64,000 nucleotides of DNA, taken from Paenibacillus sp. FSL H8-0332. Lineage in GTDB: Bacteria > Bacillota > Bacilli > Paenibacillales > Paenibacillaceae. Positions 1 through 7,881 of the stretch are shown piece by piece. The first letter of the stretch is position 1. The number at the start of each line of letters is the position of its first letter. Position numbers and translations under genes: made by a program. The notes beneath the pieces were generated by a model. The model was not told the origin of the DNA, made no database searches, and worked only from the letters and a program-made list of their open reading frames with translations. The stretch is from the NCBI RefSeq assembly GCF_037963835.1, contig NZ_CP150145.1:4464001-4528000 (forward strand), read 5' to 3'.

Positions 1-37
1 AGATCATTCTGCTCTAATTTTTATTTCTCCACAATAA

Positions 38-92
38 AACACTCTTCGGGAGTGCGGGCTTAAGCTGCGCACTTCCAAAGAGTGTTTTTTGC
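38..92 (-). terminator. Intrinsic terminator after the SDR gene
   Basis: The sequence has arms AAACACTCTT and AAGAGTGTTT around a GC-rich inner hairpin, with T runs on both sides. It can terminate the minus-strand SDR gene ending at 99 and possibly a plus-strand gene outside the window. Confidence 0.75.
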
Positions 93-98
93 GTTTTA

Positions 99-941
99 CT
101 ATGAAATCCGGAATGCTGGCACCTGCCGGCCATCGGTGTCCGTAAAGCCGTATTTCCGTGCCAGGTCCCCTACCTTCTGGGGAGTACCCGTCATGGATAT
201 CACTTCAGGATCAGCAGCAAGCGCTGCAACTGCGCGTCCGACAAAGGCTGTTGACTCGGTCGTCCTTAGCCCCTCCTCCTCTGTCCAGTGCTCCTCATCT
301 GTACCGAAGCTGTCCAGGACCAGCTCGGTCCGCATCCAGCCGGGAGAGACGGGGATCACCGCGATGCCATCCGCTGCCAGTTCGAGAGACAACCCGTAGG
401 CCATGCGCACCAGCGCATTTTTGGACAAATCATAATAGAAGTTACCGGTGTACTTATACTCATCCCAGAAGGTCGTATGGACGATTAATTTACCCGCCCC
501 CGCTCCTTCGCTGCGCATCAGCGGAATGGCATAATAATTGGTCATCAGCTGCGCCCTTACACCTGAAGTGAACATATTGTCCCAATGTTCCGTAGGCAGC
601 TCCCAAAAAGGATTATTCCAGATCGGCAAATTGTTGCCTCCCCAGACATTGTTAATCAAGATATCCAGTCTGCCCTGCTCTGCGCTAATCTGCCGGATTA
701 CAGCTTCTGTCTCACTGTCATTGGTATGATCACAGCGGATCACGGCTCCGTCCCCGCCTGAACGGCGGATCTCAGCCAGCACACCTTCAAGCGTCCTCGC
801 ATGTTGCTCCTGCGGTGTACCTGCATTCCTGCCCGTAATGTACACATAGGCACCTGCCTTCGCCAGCTCCAGCGCAATGCCTCTGCCCGCTCCCCTGCTC
901 CCTCCTGTAACCAATGCCACTTTCCCTTGCAGATTTGTCAT
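99..941 (-). CDS. Short-chain dehydrogenase/reductase (SDR)
   Basis: This is a 280-residue NAD(P)-dependent oxidoreductase of the classical SDR type, probably cytoplasmic; the substrate is unknown. The N-terminus has the Rossmann motif VTGGSRGAGRG, followed by the NNVWGG element in the NNAG position, and a YDLSK active-site motif supplies catalytic Tyr and Lys. The start is supported by AAAGGGAG eight bases upstream of ATG. The gene is divergent from a WYL-type regulator across a 137-bp spacer holding inverted repeats, so that regulator probably controls it. The C-terminus (about 60 residues after the catalytic motif) is longer than in minimal SDRs. Family assignment is firm; substrate is not. 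Confidence 0.9.
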   Translation of the reverse strand: MTNLQGKVALVTGGSRGAGRGIALELAKAGAYVYITGRNAGTPQEQHARTLEGVLAEIRRSGGDGAVIRCDHTNDSETEAVIRQISAEQGRLDILINNVWGGNNLPIWNNPFWELPTEHWDNMFTSGVRAQLMTNYYAIPLMRSEGAGAGKLIVHTTFWDEYKYTGNFYYDLSKNALVRMAYGLSLELAADGIAVIPVSPGWMRTELVLDSFGTDEEHWTEEEGLRTTESTAFVGRAVAALAADPEVISMTGTPQKVGDLARKYGFTDTDGRQVPAFRIS

Positions 942-971
942 TTAATCCGCTCCCTTTCATCTATCTTGCCC

Positions 972-1019
972 GGATTAGAAGATCATTTGCGCTAATCCGT
1001 ACTCTTGTCTAATATAGAC
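972..1019. promoter_or_regulatory. Candidate operator in the SDR / WYL-regulator divergent spacer
   Basis: Two inverted repeats lie between the divergent genes. GGATTAG (972-978) pairs with CTAATCC (992-998), and GTCTAATATAGAC (1007-1019) is close to a perfect palindrome. Both lie in the promoter-containing spacer and would suit binding by the dimeric regulator encoded at 1079. This is inference from position and symmetry only. Confidence 0.4.
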
Positions 1020-1078
1020 CTTATACATGACAACCACTGACATATATAATCAAATAATAAATTCAGGGAGGCCTCCGA

Positions 1079-2032
1079 ATGAGAGCAGACCGTCTGATCA
1101 CTATCGTTCAACTTTTACAGAGCCGCGGCAAAATCAGCTCCCGGGAGCTGGCACAAACGCTGGAGGTATCCGAACGTACAATCTTCCGGGATATGGAGGC
1201 ACTTAGCTTCTCCGGCATCCCCGTGCTGGCGGAGCGAGGCCGGGAAGGCGGCTGGAAGCTGGCGGAAGGCTACCGGAATTCCCTGACCGGAATGAACACC
1301 AAGGAGATTGCTGCGCTGCTGGTACCCGCTGATCCGGCGATTCTGCGCGCTCTGGGTATTCAGGAGGAGTTCTCCTCGGCCGCCCGCAAGCTGCAAGCCG
1401 TCGCTACCAGGCAGCCCGTCACCCCCTTCAGCTTCCTCAGCCAGCGGATTCACATCGACGGAGCCGGGTGGCATCCTTCCGGGGAGACCTATCCCTCCCT
1501 ATCCGCTTTGCAAGGAGCCTTATGGGAGAACCGCAAGGTGCGAATCACCTATCTGCGCGGGGAGGACACTGCCGAGCGGCTGGTTTCACCGCTGGGGCTG
1601 GTAGTCAAGCGCGGCGTCTGGTATTTGGTCGCGGGGCATGATGGCGAGCTGAGGACTTACCGGGTCTCCAGAATCACTGAGGCCAAAGTCACAGAGGAGT
1701 CTTTTGAGCAGCCGGAGGATTTCGACCTGCCACACTATTGGGAGGCCTCCACCGCCGCGTTCAAGTCTGCCTTGCCCAGGTACCCCGCCAGCCTGCTTGT
1801 CAGGGATCTCACGATGAAGGAGCTGCAGAAGGAGCGATACGTCACTCTGTTGCACCAGGAGCCTTCTGAAGCCCCGGGTTGGATCAGGGCCGAGGCCGAG
1901 TTCAACACGCCGGAATCTGCGTGCCGGATCATCCTGTCCCTGGGTCAGGGCATCAAGGTGACCGCACCGCCTGAGCTTGCGGATACGGTTGCTTCGGCTC
2001 TGCGTGAAGCGGCAGCATTATACGATTTTTAA
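1079..2032 (+). CDS. YafY-type HTH/WYL-domain transcriptional regulator
   Basis: This 317-residue protein begins with a DeoR/HTH_11-like winged helix (about residues 1-60, with the SSRELAQTLEVSERTIFRD recognition region). It continues into a WYL domain around residues 135-205, where VWYLVAGH and the following arginine-containing strand match the ligand-binding core, and ends in a WCX-type domain. WYL proteins sense small ligands or nucleic acids and are usually local regulators. The start follows GGGAGG at seven bases. It is divergent from the SDR gene and probably regulates it and itself. Confidence 0.88.
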   Translation: MRADRLITIVQLLQSRGKISSRELAQTLEVSERTIFRDMEALSFSGIPVLAERGREGGWKLAEGYRNSLTGMNTKEIAALLVPADPAILRALGIQEEFSSAARKLQAVATRQPVTPFSFLSQRIHIDGAGWHPSGETYPSLSALQGALWENRKVRITYLRGEDTAERLVSPLGLVVKRGVWYLVAGHDGELRTYRVSRITEAKVTEESFEQPEDFDLPHYWEASTAAFKSALPRYPASLLVRDLTMKELQKERYVTLLHQEPSEAPGWIRAEAEFNTPESACRIILSLGQGIKVTAPPELADTVASALREAAALYDF

Positions 2033-2106
2033 TAATAGACCAAATGCACTAGTATCCCCTATAATATTACAATACACATTATTATTTATAGGGGGAACTT
2101 TACATT

Positions 2107-3357
2107 ATGGACTGGATGAACAAGCTGCCGTTGAAACAAAAAATCGTCACCGGATGTTACCTGGTTGCCGCTTTATTCGCTGTTCCTGTCTTAATCACGC
2201 TAATCCTTATGGACAGGCTGCTGATCGGCATTGTTCTTGTCGCAGTCCTGGCAGCACTGACTTACCCGCTTGCGCGCTTTATCGAGAGAACGCTTACATC
2301 TTCTTTCGAGGACATCTCCAATGTGACGCACACGATTGCCAAAGGCGACTTCACCAGCCGTGCCGACGAGAATGGCTCCATGGGCGACATTAGCCGCTCC
2401 TTCAACACCATGATTGACAAGCTCAAAAAAATTCTCACCGATGCCTCACAGATTACCCGTCAGGTTATGGACGCCAGCCGCGGGATTGAAGACAAGAATC
2501 AGAACCTGAAGTTTGTAATGGCACAGGTGGCCTCCTCCTCCAATGAACTGGCTCTCGGTGCTAACGAGATCTCGGTGGATATCGCTGATATGACCGAATC
2601 GATCAAGGATATCGAAATCAAAGTCTCCAATTATACGAATTCCACCAAGGAAATGAATAGAAGGTCTGTACATACGCTGGAATTGGTAGAACAAGGCCGG
2701 CAATCGGTGGATACCCAAGCCGAAGGCATGCGCAAGAACATCCAGGCTACCCAGAAGGTGGCGGATACGATCGAAGCCCTGTCGCAGAACGCGCGCGGCA
2801 TTACGATGATTACCAAGACGATTACCGAAATTGCTGAACAGACCAACCTTCTGTCACTCAATGCCTCCATTGAAGCCGCCCGTGCAGGCGAGCATGGCCG
2901 TGGCTTCGCTGTCGTTGCCCAGGAGGTGCGCAAACTGGCCGAGGAATCCACCGCTTCAACCAAAGAGGTGTTCGGGCTGGTACGCAGCATTGAAGCGGAT
3001 ATCAAGCAGGCCATTGATAACATCGCCATCAACGAAGAGGTAGTCCAGGTACAGAATGAGATGATAACGGAGACGGCCAATATCTTTGCTCAAATTGTAC
3101 ATAGCGTCCAATACATAACCGAGCAGATCGCCTCCTTCTCCGCAGAGAGTGATCTTATGCTGGAGAGCGCGCTCAAGATCTCCGGGGCGATCGAGAATAT
3201 CTCAGCCATCACCCAGGAGACCGCCGCAGGGACCGAAGAGGTATCCGCAGCGATGAACGAACAGATTCACGCGCTGCAATCCGTAGCTGAGGAGACAGAG
3301 AAGATGACCTCCGCAGTCTTCAATCTGCAAAAAACGATTCATATTTTCAAATTTTAG
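2107..3357 (+). CDS. Methyl-accepting chemotaxis protein without extracellular sensor domain
   Basis: This 416-residue receptor has two hydrophobic segments (about 15-37 and 39-60) separated by only a few residues, then a HAMP linker (about 60-125) and a long cytoplasmic signalling coiled coil. The conserved hairpin tip contains EQTNLLSLNASIEAARAGE, followed by GRGFAVVAQEVRKLAEES. The usual extracellular ligand domain of 150-300 residues is missing, so it may sense the membrane, a cytoplasmic state or a partner protein. The start follows GGGGG at 11 bases and the gene has its own terminator. A c-di-GMP riboswitch lies 0.5 kb downstream, but there is no evidence that the two are linked. Confidence 0.92.
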   Translation: MDWMNKLPLKQKIVTGCYLVAALFAVPVLITLILMDRLLIGIVLVAVLAALTYPLARFIERTLTSSFEDISNVTHTIAKGDFTSRADENGSMGDISRSFNTMIDKLKKILTDASQITRQVMDASRGIEDKNQNLKFVMAQVASSSNELALGANEISVDIADMTESIKDIEIKVSNYTNSTKEMNRRSVHTLELVEQGRQSVDTQAEGMRKNIQATQKVADTIEALSQNARGITMITKTITEIAEQTNLLSLNASIEAARAGEHGRGFAVVAQEVRKLAEESTASTKEVFGLVRSIEADIKQAIDNIAINEEVVQVQNEMITETANIFAQIVHSVQYITEQIASFSAESDLMLESALKISGAIENISAITQETAAGTEEVSAAMNEQIHALQSVAEETEKMTSAVFNLQKTIHIFKF

Positions 3358-3367
3358 CCTCGGCACA

Positions 3368-3413
3368 AAGAGACACGCCTGCGGAATTTTCTGCGGGAGG
3401 TGTCTCTTTTTTT
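3368..3413 (+). terminator. Terminator of the chemotaxis receptor gene
   Basis: The arms AGAGACACGCCTGCGG and CTGCGGGAGGTGTCTCT form a strong hairpin followed by seven T residues. Confidence 0.85.
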
Positions 3414-3798
3414 GGGCAAAACAAAGAATGTTATGTAATATTCACAAATTGTTGAAATTGTGCATAACACGAAGAATCCTGTTTTGCACTTCTTTACTTT
3501 AAATGTTCTAGTACCATAGCTTAACTAGTAGCAGACTCTCCAGCATGCCAATACTTAAGACCTATTAACAGATATTTCAATCCTGTATTTCTCATAAAAT
3601 CATAACGTTTTGCAGCGAACCCGGGATGCAATGAGGCTTTGTGCTCACTTTACAAAATTATAGCCCTTAATATTCATTTGCATTTTAAGACTTTAGTCTT
3701 CCAGAGACAACCATTTTCAAAAGTTTGAAAATCCAAATATCTAGCGATTTTTACTCCTGAATATTCGCTAAATTCCGAGCTTCTTCTCACAAGGGTTA
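3414..3798. other. AT-rich intergenic region with no recognised gene
   Basis: About 385 bp upstream of the riboswitch promoter. It is AT-rich with short stem-forming stretches such as TTTTCAAAAGTTTGAAAA near 3714. I see no coding region with a ribosome binding site and no recognised RNA. Confidence 0.5.
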
Positions 3799-3826
3799 TT
3801 GACAAAAGAGGAGCAAGGAATATATT
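3799..3826 (+). promoter_or_regulatory. SigA-type promoter of the c-di-GMP riboswitch transcript
   Basis: TTGACA (3799-3804) is a perfect -35 box. After a 16-base spacer comes TATATT (3821-3826). Transcription would start around 3833, about 33 bases before the aptamer. Confidence 0.75.
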
Positions 3827-3865
3827 GTAAAGGAAAATTCTCCTTTGCTTAATTTATAACCGCAT

Positions 3866-3955
3866 ACCGGCAAAATTCACCGAAAGGGAATGACGCAAAG
3901 CCATGGATCTACAGTCTCATTTCTGAAGTGGGATCATGACAGCCAGGTTGCTGAA
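3866..3955 (+). ncRNA. Cyclic-di-GMP-I (GEMM-I) riboswitch aptamer
   Basis: The sequence carries the conserved landmarks of the class I c-di-GMP aptamer. P1 is formed by CGGCAA (3868-3873) and TTGCTG (3948-3953). A GAAA tetraloop caps the P2 hairpin (ATTCACC-GAAA-GGGAAT). The joining segment GACGCAAAGCCA and the receptor/3' segment GACAGCCAGGTTGC follow. The variable P3 arm runs about 3905-3937. An intrinsic terminator follows 54 bases downstream, before the thiamine-diphosphate enzyme gene. The family identity is strong by pattern. The direction of control (ON or OFF) is not decided by the sequence. Confidence 0.92.
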
Positions 3956-4008
3956 AAACTGTGAACGCCTTAGGTTTCGCGTTTGATTATGGTGATTCGT
4001 GCAACAGG

Positions 4009-4040
4009 CCTGTGCTCCTATTTTTGAGTACAGGTTTTCT
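4009..4040 (+). terminator. Expression-platform terminator of the c-di-GMP riboswitch
   Basis: CCTGTGCTC (4009-4017) pairs over nine positions, including one G-U, with GAGTACAGG (4026-4034), followed by TTTTCT. The preceding GCAAC (4001-4005) can pair with GTTGC (3947-3951) of the aptamer 3' strand, which suggests communication between aptamer and platform. Confidence 0.82.
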
Positions 4041-4072
4041 ATTGCTGACGTATACAAATAACAACTTGCGGG

Positions 4073-5716
4073 GTGGATGTTCTGAAGACAGTTGCAGATT
4101 ATATGGCGGAAGCATTACGTAATCTAGGAGTGACACATTCTTTTGGAATCATTGGCAAGTCTATTTGCCCCATCGCTTTGAAAATGGTTGACTATGGCAT
4201 ACAGTTTATTCCCGGCCGGCACGAATCCAGCTCCGGCTTCGCAGCCAGCGGTTATGCTCTGAAGACCGGCAGCCTCGGGGTAGCCTTCGGCACCTCCGGT
4301 CCGGGCGGAACGAACCTGCTCACCGCAGCAGCGCATGCCAAGGCCAATAATCTTCCCGTCCTCTTTATCACTGGCCACCAGTCCATCAAGGAGCTGGGCA
4401 TTCCCCAATGTCAGGATTCCTCTTCCTATCTGGCTGATTTGGCGGATATGTTCCGGCCGGCCACCCTCTTCAGCAAGCTTGTTGAACGCGGCGATCACTT
4501 CAGCACGATTTTCAACCATGCCCTATCCATCGCCCTCGGTGACAAAAAAGGTCCGGTCCATCTCTGCATTCCGTTTGATGTGCAGACAGAGCGGCTCGCG
4601 GAATGCCGGATTGTTCTGCCGGAACGCGAAGGGCTGGTCAGCTACCAAAACTATGAACGGGTTATTTCGGCGATCAATGAATCCGCCCGACCTCTGATCA
4701 TTGCCGGTAAAGGCGTCAACCGCTCGGGGGCCCATCAGGAACTGGTCCAGCTGGCCGAAACCTTCAACATTCCTGTAGTCACCTCTCCAGGCGGCAAAGG
4801 CGCCATAGCTTATGATCACCCGCTCTATCACGGTCCTGTCGGCGTTGGCGGCTCCTCGCACGGGGATGAATTACTGAACAATAGCGACCTGTTCATTGTT
4901 CTGGGCTCCCGTCTCAGCGATATGACCATCTGCAACCTCAAGCTGGAGAATCATCCCCAGCAGCTGATCCAGTTCGATGTAGATCCAACCTTTGTCGGCA
5001 AAATACTGTCCTCATCCACCATCGCTGTCGGCGGGGATTTGCGGGACAACCTGGCGCTGTATCTCCAGAAGCTGGACTCCTCTGCGGTTACCAAGCATGA
5101 AATCACAATCTCCAATGATTACAATGACGAGCTGCCCGTGCTGGACGGGCTCTCTCTGGCTTCGGTATTGAGCACGATGAGCGATCTGATTCCGTACAAC
5201 AGCAGCGTGTTTGTAGATGACGGCAGCCATGGCTTCAATGCTGTGAAATGGTTCAATGTGCGCAGGCCCGGCAGCTTCATATTCGATGCCTACTTTGCCT
5301 GCATGGGCAATTCAATTGGCATGGCGATCGGCGCCAAGACCGCCTCACCCGGGGAGACTGTCTTCTGTATTACCGGGGACGGCTGTTTTATGATGCTCGG
5401 AGCTGAAATAAACACCGCCGTTTGCCAGGACATTCCGGTGATTTTCATCGTGGTGAACAATATGCAGCTGGATATGGCGCTCAAGGGCATGGAGAAAACT
5501 ACCGGCCGGATTGACGGTACGATCTTCGAGGTTCCGATGGATGCCGTGAAATTCGCCGAATCTCTGGGTGCAGCCGGCTTTCGCTGTGAGACGCAGGAAG
5601 AGTTCGAAGCGGCAATCCGCGAAGCTGTAGCCCTTAACAAGGCAGCTGTCATTGAGCTGTTGACTGACCGAGATGAGATGCCTCCTACGGCCCACCGTAC
5701 ACTGGATCTTACGTAA
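4073..5716 (+). CDS. Thiamine-diphosphate-dependent enzyme, acetolactate-synthase-like
   Basis: This 547-residue protein has the three-domain layout of the acetolactate synthase / benzaldehyde lyase / oxalyl-CoA decarboxylase superfamily. The Pyr domain (about 1-170) has cofactor-activating Glu51 in RHES. The central domain spans about 190-330. The PP domain has the ThDP/Mg motif GDG (435-437), 24 residues, then NN (462-463). The catalytic apparatus therefore looks intact. The reaction is unknown; C-C ligation or decarboxylation of a 2-oxo acid is the family expectation. It is too diverged to call IlvB and no IlvN-like subunit is adjacent. The apparent start is GTG with only a weak GGGG ribosome site. 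It is the first gene after a c-di-GMP riboswitch terminator and lies 50 bases upstream of a CMD-like gene. Confidence 0.85.
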   Translation: MDVLKTVADYMAEALRNLGVTHSFGIIGKSICPIALKMVDYGIQFIPGRHESSSGFAASGYALKTGSLGVAFGTSGPGGTNLLTAAAHAKANNLPVLFITGHQSIKELGIPQCQDSSSYLADLADMFRPATLFSKLVERGDHFSTIFNHALSIALGDKKGPVHLCIPFDVQTERLAECRIVLPEREGLVSYQNYERVISAINESARPLIIAGKGVNRSGAHQELVQLAETFNIPVVTSPGGKGAIAYDHPLYHGPVGVGGSSHGDELLNNSDLFIVLGSRLSDMTICNLKLENHPQQLIQFDVDPTFVGKILSSSTIAVGGDLRDNLALYLQKLDSSAVTKHEITISNDYNDELPVLDGLSLASVLSTMSDLIPYNSSVFVDDGSHGFNAVKWFNVRRPGSFIFDAYFACMGNSIGMAIGAKTASPGETVFCITGDGCFMMLGAEINTAVCQDIPVIFIVVNNMQLDMALKGMEKTTGRIDGTIFEVPMDAVKFAESLGAAGFRCETQEEFEAAIREAVALNKAAVIELLTDRDEMPPTAHRTLDLT

Positions 5717-5766
5717 GGAAGCCGTTTTCACACACCTTTTCCAACTTACTATCAGGAGGCCAAAGC

Positions 5767-6147
5767 GTGAACAAGAACATGAACAGCGGACTCGATCATT
5801 TCACTGATCTCTCAGGAGATTATGGGGCCAAGGCACTGGCTCCAATCAAAGAGCATTTTCCGGAATTAGCCGAATATATCATGGGCAATGCCTATGGCGA
5901 TATTTTTCAACGGACCACGATTGGCTCTGACTGGAAAGAGATTGCGGTGATCTCGTCTCTGATTACGATGGGGCAATATGAGCAGTTAGGTGTTCATTAT
6001 GTAATGGCGCTCCGTGTTGGCATGACCGTTGAGCAGATCAAGGGTGTGCTGCTGCATCTGGTTCCTTGTATCGGTGCCCCCCGGGTGATTTCGGCCTTTA
6101 ATGTGCTGCTGGATACCCTGGAGGAGATCAGAGAAAAATCTTCATAA
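5767..6147 (+). CDS. Carboxymuconolactone-decarboxylase (AhpD-like) family protein
   Basis: This 126-residue all-helical protein has the CMD-fold pattern DWKEIAVISSLITMG followed by QLGVHYVMALRVGMTVEQI. It lacks the redox CxxC of AhpD, so it is not a peroxidase partner of that type. It is closer to lyase/isomerase-like CMD proteins, often found beside biosynthetic enzymes. The start is GTG, seven bases after AGGAGG. It probably sits on the same riboswitch-controlled transcript as the thiamine-diphosphate enzyme, 50 bases upstream. The substrate is unknown. Confidence 0.82.
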   Translation: MNKNMNSGLDHFTDLSGDYGAKALAPIKEHFPELAEYIMGNAYGDIFQRTTIGSDWKEIAVISSLITMGQYEQLGVHYVMALRVGMTVEQIKGVLLHLVPCIGAPRVISAFNVLLDTLEEIREKSS

Positions 6148-6170
6148 TTCTACAATTTTCGACTTTCTGG

Positions 6171-6200
6171 TTGCGCATTTTAGACGGATCTGGTTATAAT
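6171..6200 (+). promoter_or_regulatory. Candidate SigA promoter for the STAS-like gene
   Basis: TTGCGC (6171-6176), an 18-base spacer and a perfect TATAAT (6195-6200). It would let the two downstream genes be expressed independently of the c-di-GMP riboswitch. Confidence 0.6.
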
Positions 6201-6298
6201 GGAGGTAAAATATCCCAAATTCAACTGCGGTTTGTCGAATAGAGTCGCAGGAACGATATTTTGGAGGTATTACAACTTACACATAGGGAGAGATCAAC

Positions 6299-6649
6299 AT
6301 GGGACAATTTATTTTGAAGACAGACACTGCGAAGAAAATAATCAATATTGAGCTGGAAGGAACCTTTTCTAACGAGGACGGACTCAAATCTATTCAGGCT
6401 TACCAGCAGACCATCAACCCGATTACCCCTGCTGAATATGCGCTGGATATCGACTGCCGCAAGCTGAATGTAACCGCTCCTGATGTTGTGCCGCTGCTTG
6501 AAGGCTGCTTCATCATGTTCAAGGCAGACGGCTTCCAGAAAGTAAGTCTTACCCTGGAGAATAACCCGATCCTCAAAATGCAGCTGGCCCGCCTGGGCCG
6601 CAAAGCCGGACTTGAGAACCTGGAGATCACTTCAACCGTACAAGCTTAG
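6299..6649 (+). CDS. Small STAS-like protein of unknown function
   Basis: This 116-residue soluble protein has no signal peptide. The pattern of an initial beta strand (NIELEGTFSNEDG), a helix, a central strand ending in YALDIDCRKLN and a C-terminal helix-strand unit resembles STAS/SpoIIAA-like domains. The usual phosphorylated serine of anti-sigma antagonists is not obvious. The start follows AGGGAGAG. It lies between the CMD-like gene and the KAS III homologue on the same strand, behind its own likely promoter. A regulatory or scaffold role for the neighbouring enzymes is possible but only inferred. Confidence 0.65.
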   Translation: MGQFILKTDTAKKIINIELEGTFSNEDGLKSIQAYQQTINPITPAEYALDIDCRKLNVTAPDVVPLLEGCFIMFKADGFQKVSLTLENNPILKMQLARLGRKAGLENLEITSTVQA

Positions 6650-6786
6650 TTAATCTTTTTTAAACCAAAATCATCTGCTTGAAACTCACGGCTTAGTACA
6701 CCCAATCCGCTTGACTGTTTATGATGCGAGTTTGCGGAATATATTCGAGGAAGTATAGCCAACAAAACTTTTGGGGGGTCTACACT

Positions 6787-7779
6787 ATGGCTGGGATTCG
6801 TATTAAGGACATTGATATCTACCATCCAGGCAAAAGAATCGGCAATGACTTTTTCATTCAGCATTTTGACGACAAAGGTATTGATATCCGTGGACTGCTG
6901 GCTACTCTGGGCCGTGAGAACCGCTACAGCATCGACAGCCCGGATGAGAACTCTCTGACAATGGCTTTTGAAGCCGCAAGCAATGTTCTGGAGAAGACCG
7001 GTCTAACCGGCCCTGATATTGACCTGATCGCTTATGCAAGCCAGACCCCTGAATATATATTTCCAACGAACTCCTTGATGATTCACCGCCTGATTAACGG
7101 CGCTTCGCATACCATCTGTATTGACAGCAATGCCAACTGTGCCGGAATGACCGCTTCGGTTGAACAGGTCAGCCGCCAGATGATGGCGAACCCGAGAATC
7201 CGCCGTGCCCTGGTCATCGGCTCCGATTACGTAGCGCCGCATGCGGACAAGAATGATCCAGTGTATTATGCGAACTTCGGTGATGCCGCTGCCGCGCTCA
7301 TCCTGGAACGCGATGAGCATTCGGTCGGCTTCATAGACTCTATCTATCAGACAGACACCTGTGTGTATGGCAACTCCCTTTTCCCGGCAGAAGGCCTGGC
7401 TCAGCTCGGACGCGCCGGTGTTGCTGTAGGAGAGTTCAATGTGAAGTTCATACCGTTCGATGATTCCATCTGTGTGGATGCCGCCTCCGAATCGATTAAC
7501 ACTCTGCTAAGCAACAACGGGATTGCCCCCGAGTCGGTCAAGGCTGCCTGCTTCTCACAGTTGTCTCTTCCGAACATCAAGGCGGTCTCCGGCAAAATAG
7601 GCATTGACCCTGAGGCCGCAGTCTACATAGGCGACGAGTTCGGTTATACCTCGACCAGCAGCCCGTTCATTGCCCTTCACAGAGCCGTCACTACAAGGCA
7701 GCTTGAACGCGGAGACAAGGTCCTGTTCTGGACCGTAGGTGCCGGATGGCAGAATGTCGCATTTGTAATGGAGTACTAA
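6787..7779 (+). CDS. Divergent 3-oxoacyl-ACP synthase III (FabH-like) homologue
   Basis: This 330-residue thiolase-fold protein has the nucleophile Cys118 in SNANCAGM and the C-terminal TVGAGWQN motif typical of KAS III proteins. The region equivalent to the catalytic PHQAN reads FSQLS (Ser257), and the region equivalent to GNTS reads GYTS (Tyr287), so His and Asn of the triad appear replaced. It is therefore unlikely to be housekeeping FabH. It may be an acyltransferase or condensing enzyme of a specialised pathway. The start at 6787 is chosen because GGGGGG precedes it; an upstream in-frame ATG at 6721 has no such site. A shared terminator follows. Confidence 0.82.
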   Translation: MAGIRIKDIDIYHPGKRIGNDFFIQHFDDKGIDIRGLLATLGRENRYSIDSPDENSLTMAFEAASNVLEKTGLTGPDIDLIAYASQTPEYIFPTNSLMIHRLINGASHTICIDSNANCAGMTASVEQVSRQMMANPRIRRALVIGSDYVAPHADKNDPVYYANFGDAAAALILERDEHSVGFIDSIYQTDTCVYGNSLFPAEGLAQLGRAGVAVGEFNVKFIPFDDSICVDAASESINTLLSNNGIAPESVKAACFSQLSLPNIKAVSGKIGIDPEAAVYIGDEFGYTSTSSPFIALHRAVTTRQLERGDKVLFWTVGAGWQNVAFVMEY

Positions 7780-7830
7780 TCTTACCGTTTATCGTGTGAA
7801 ACATATAATTTCTTATATTTTCAATTAAAA

Positions 7831-7868
7831 AAACGGCCCGCAGCAGAGTTTCTGCCAGCGGGCCGTTT
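7831..7868. terminator. Bidirectional terminator between the KAS III homologue and glpK
   Basis: AAACGGCCCGC pairs with GCGGGCCGTTT. There is a T run on the minus strand (glpK side) and a weaker one on the plus strand. Confidence 0.85.
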
Positions 7869-7881
7869 CTGTTCTATACCA

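Noticed and set aside
4073..5716. Annotation as acetolactate synthase IlvB
   Set aside because: Cofactor motifs fit the whole ThDP superfamily, there is no small subunit or branched-chain operon, and the context (c-di-GMP riboswitch, KAS III homologue) points elsewhere.
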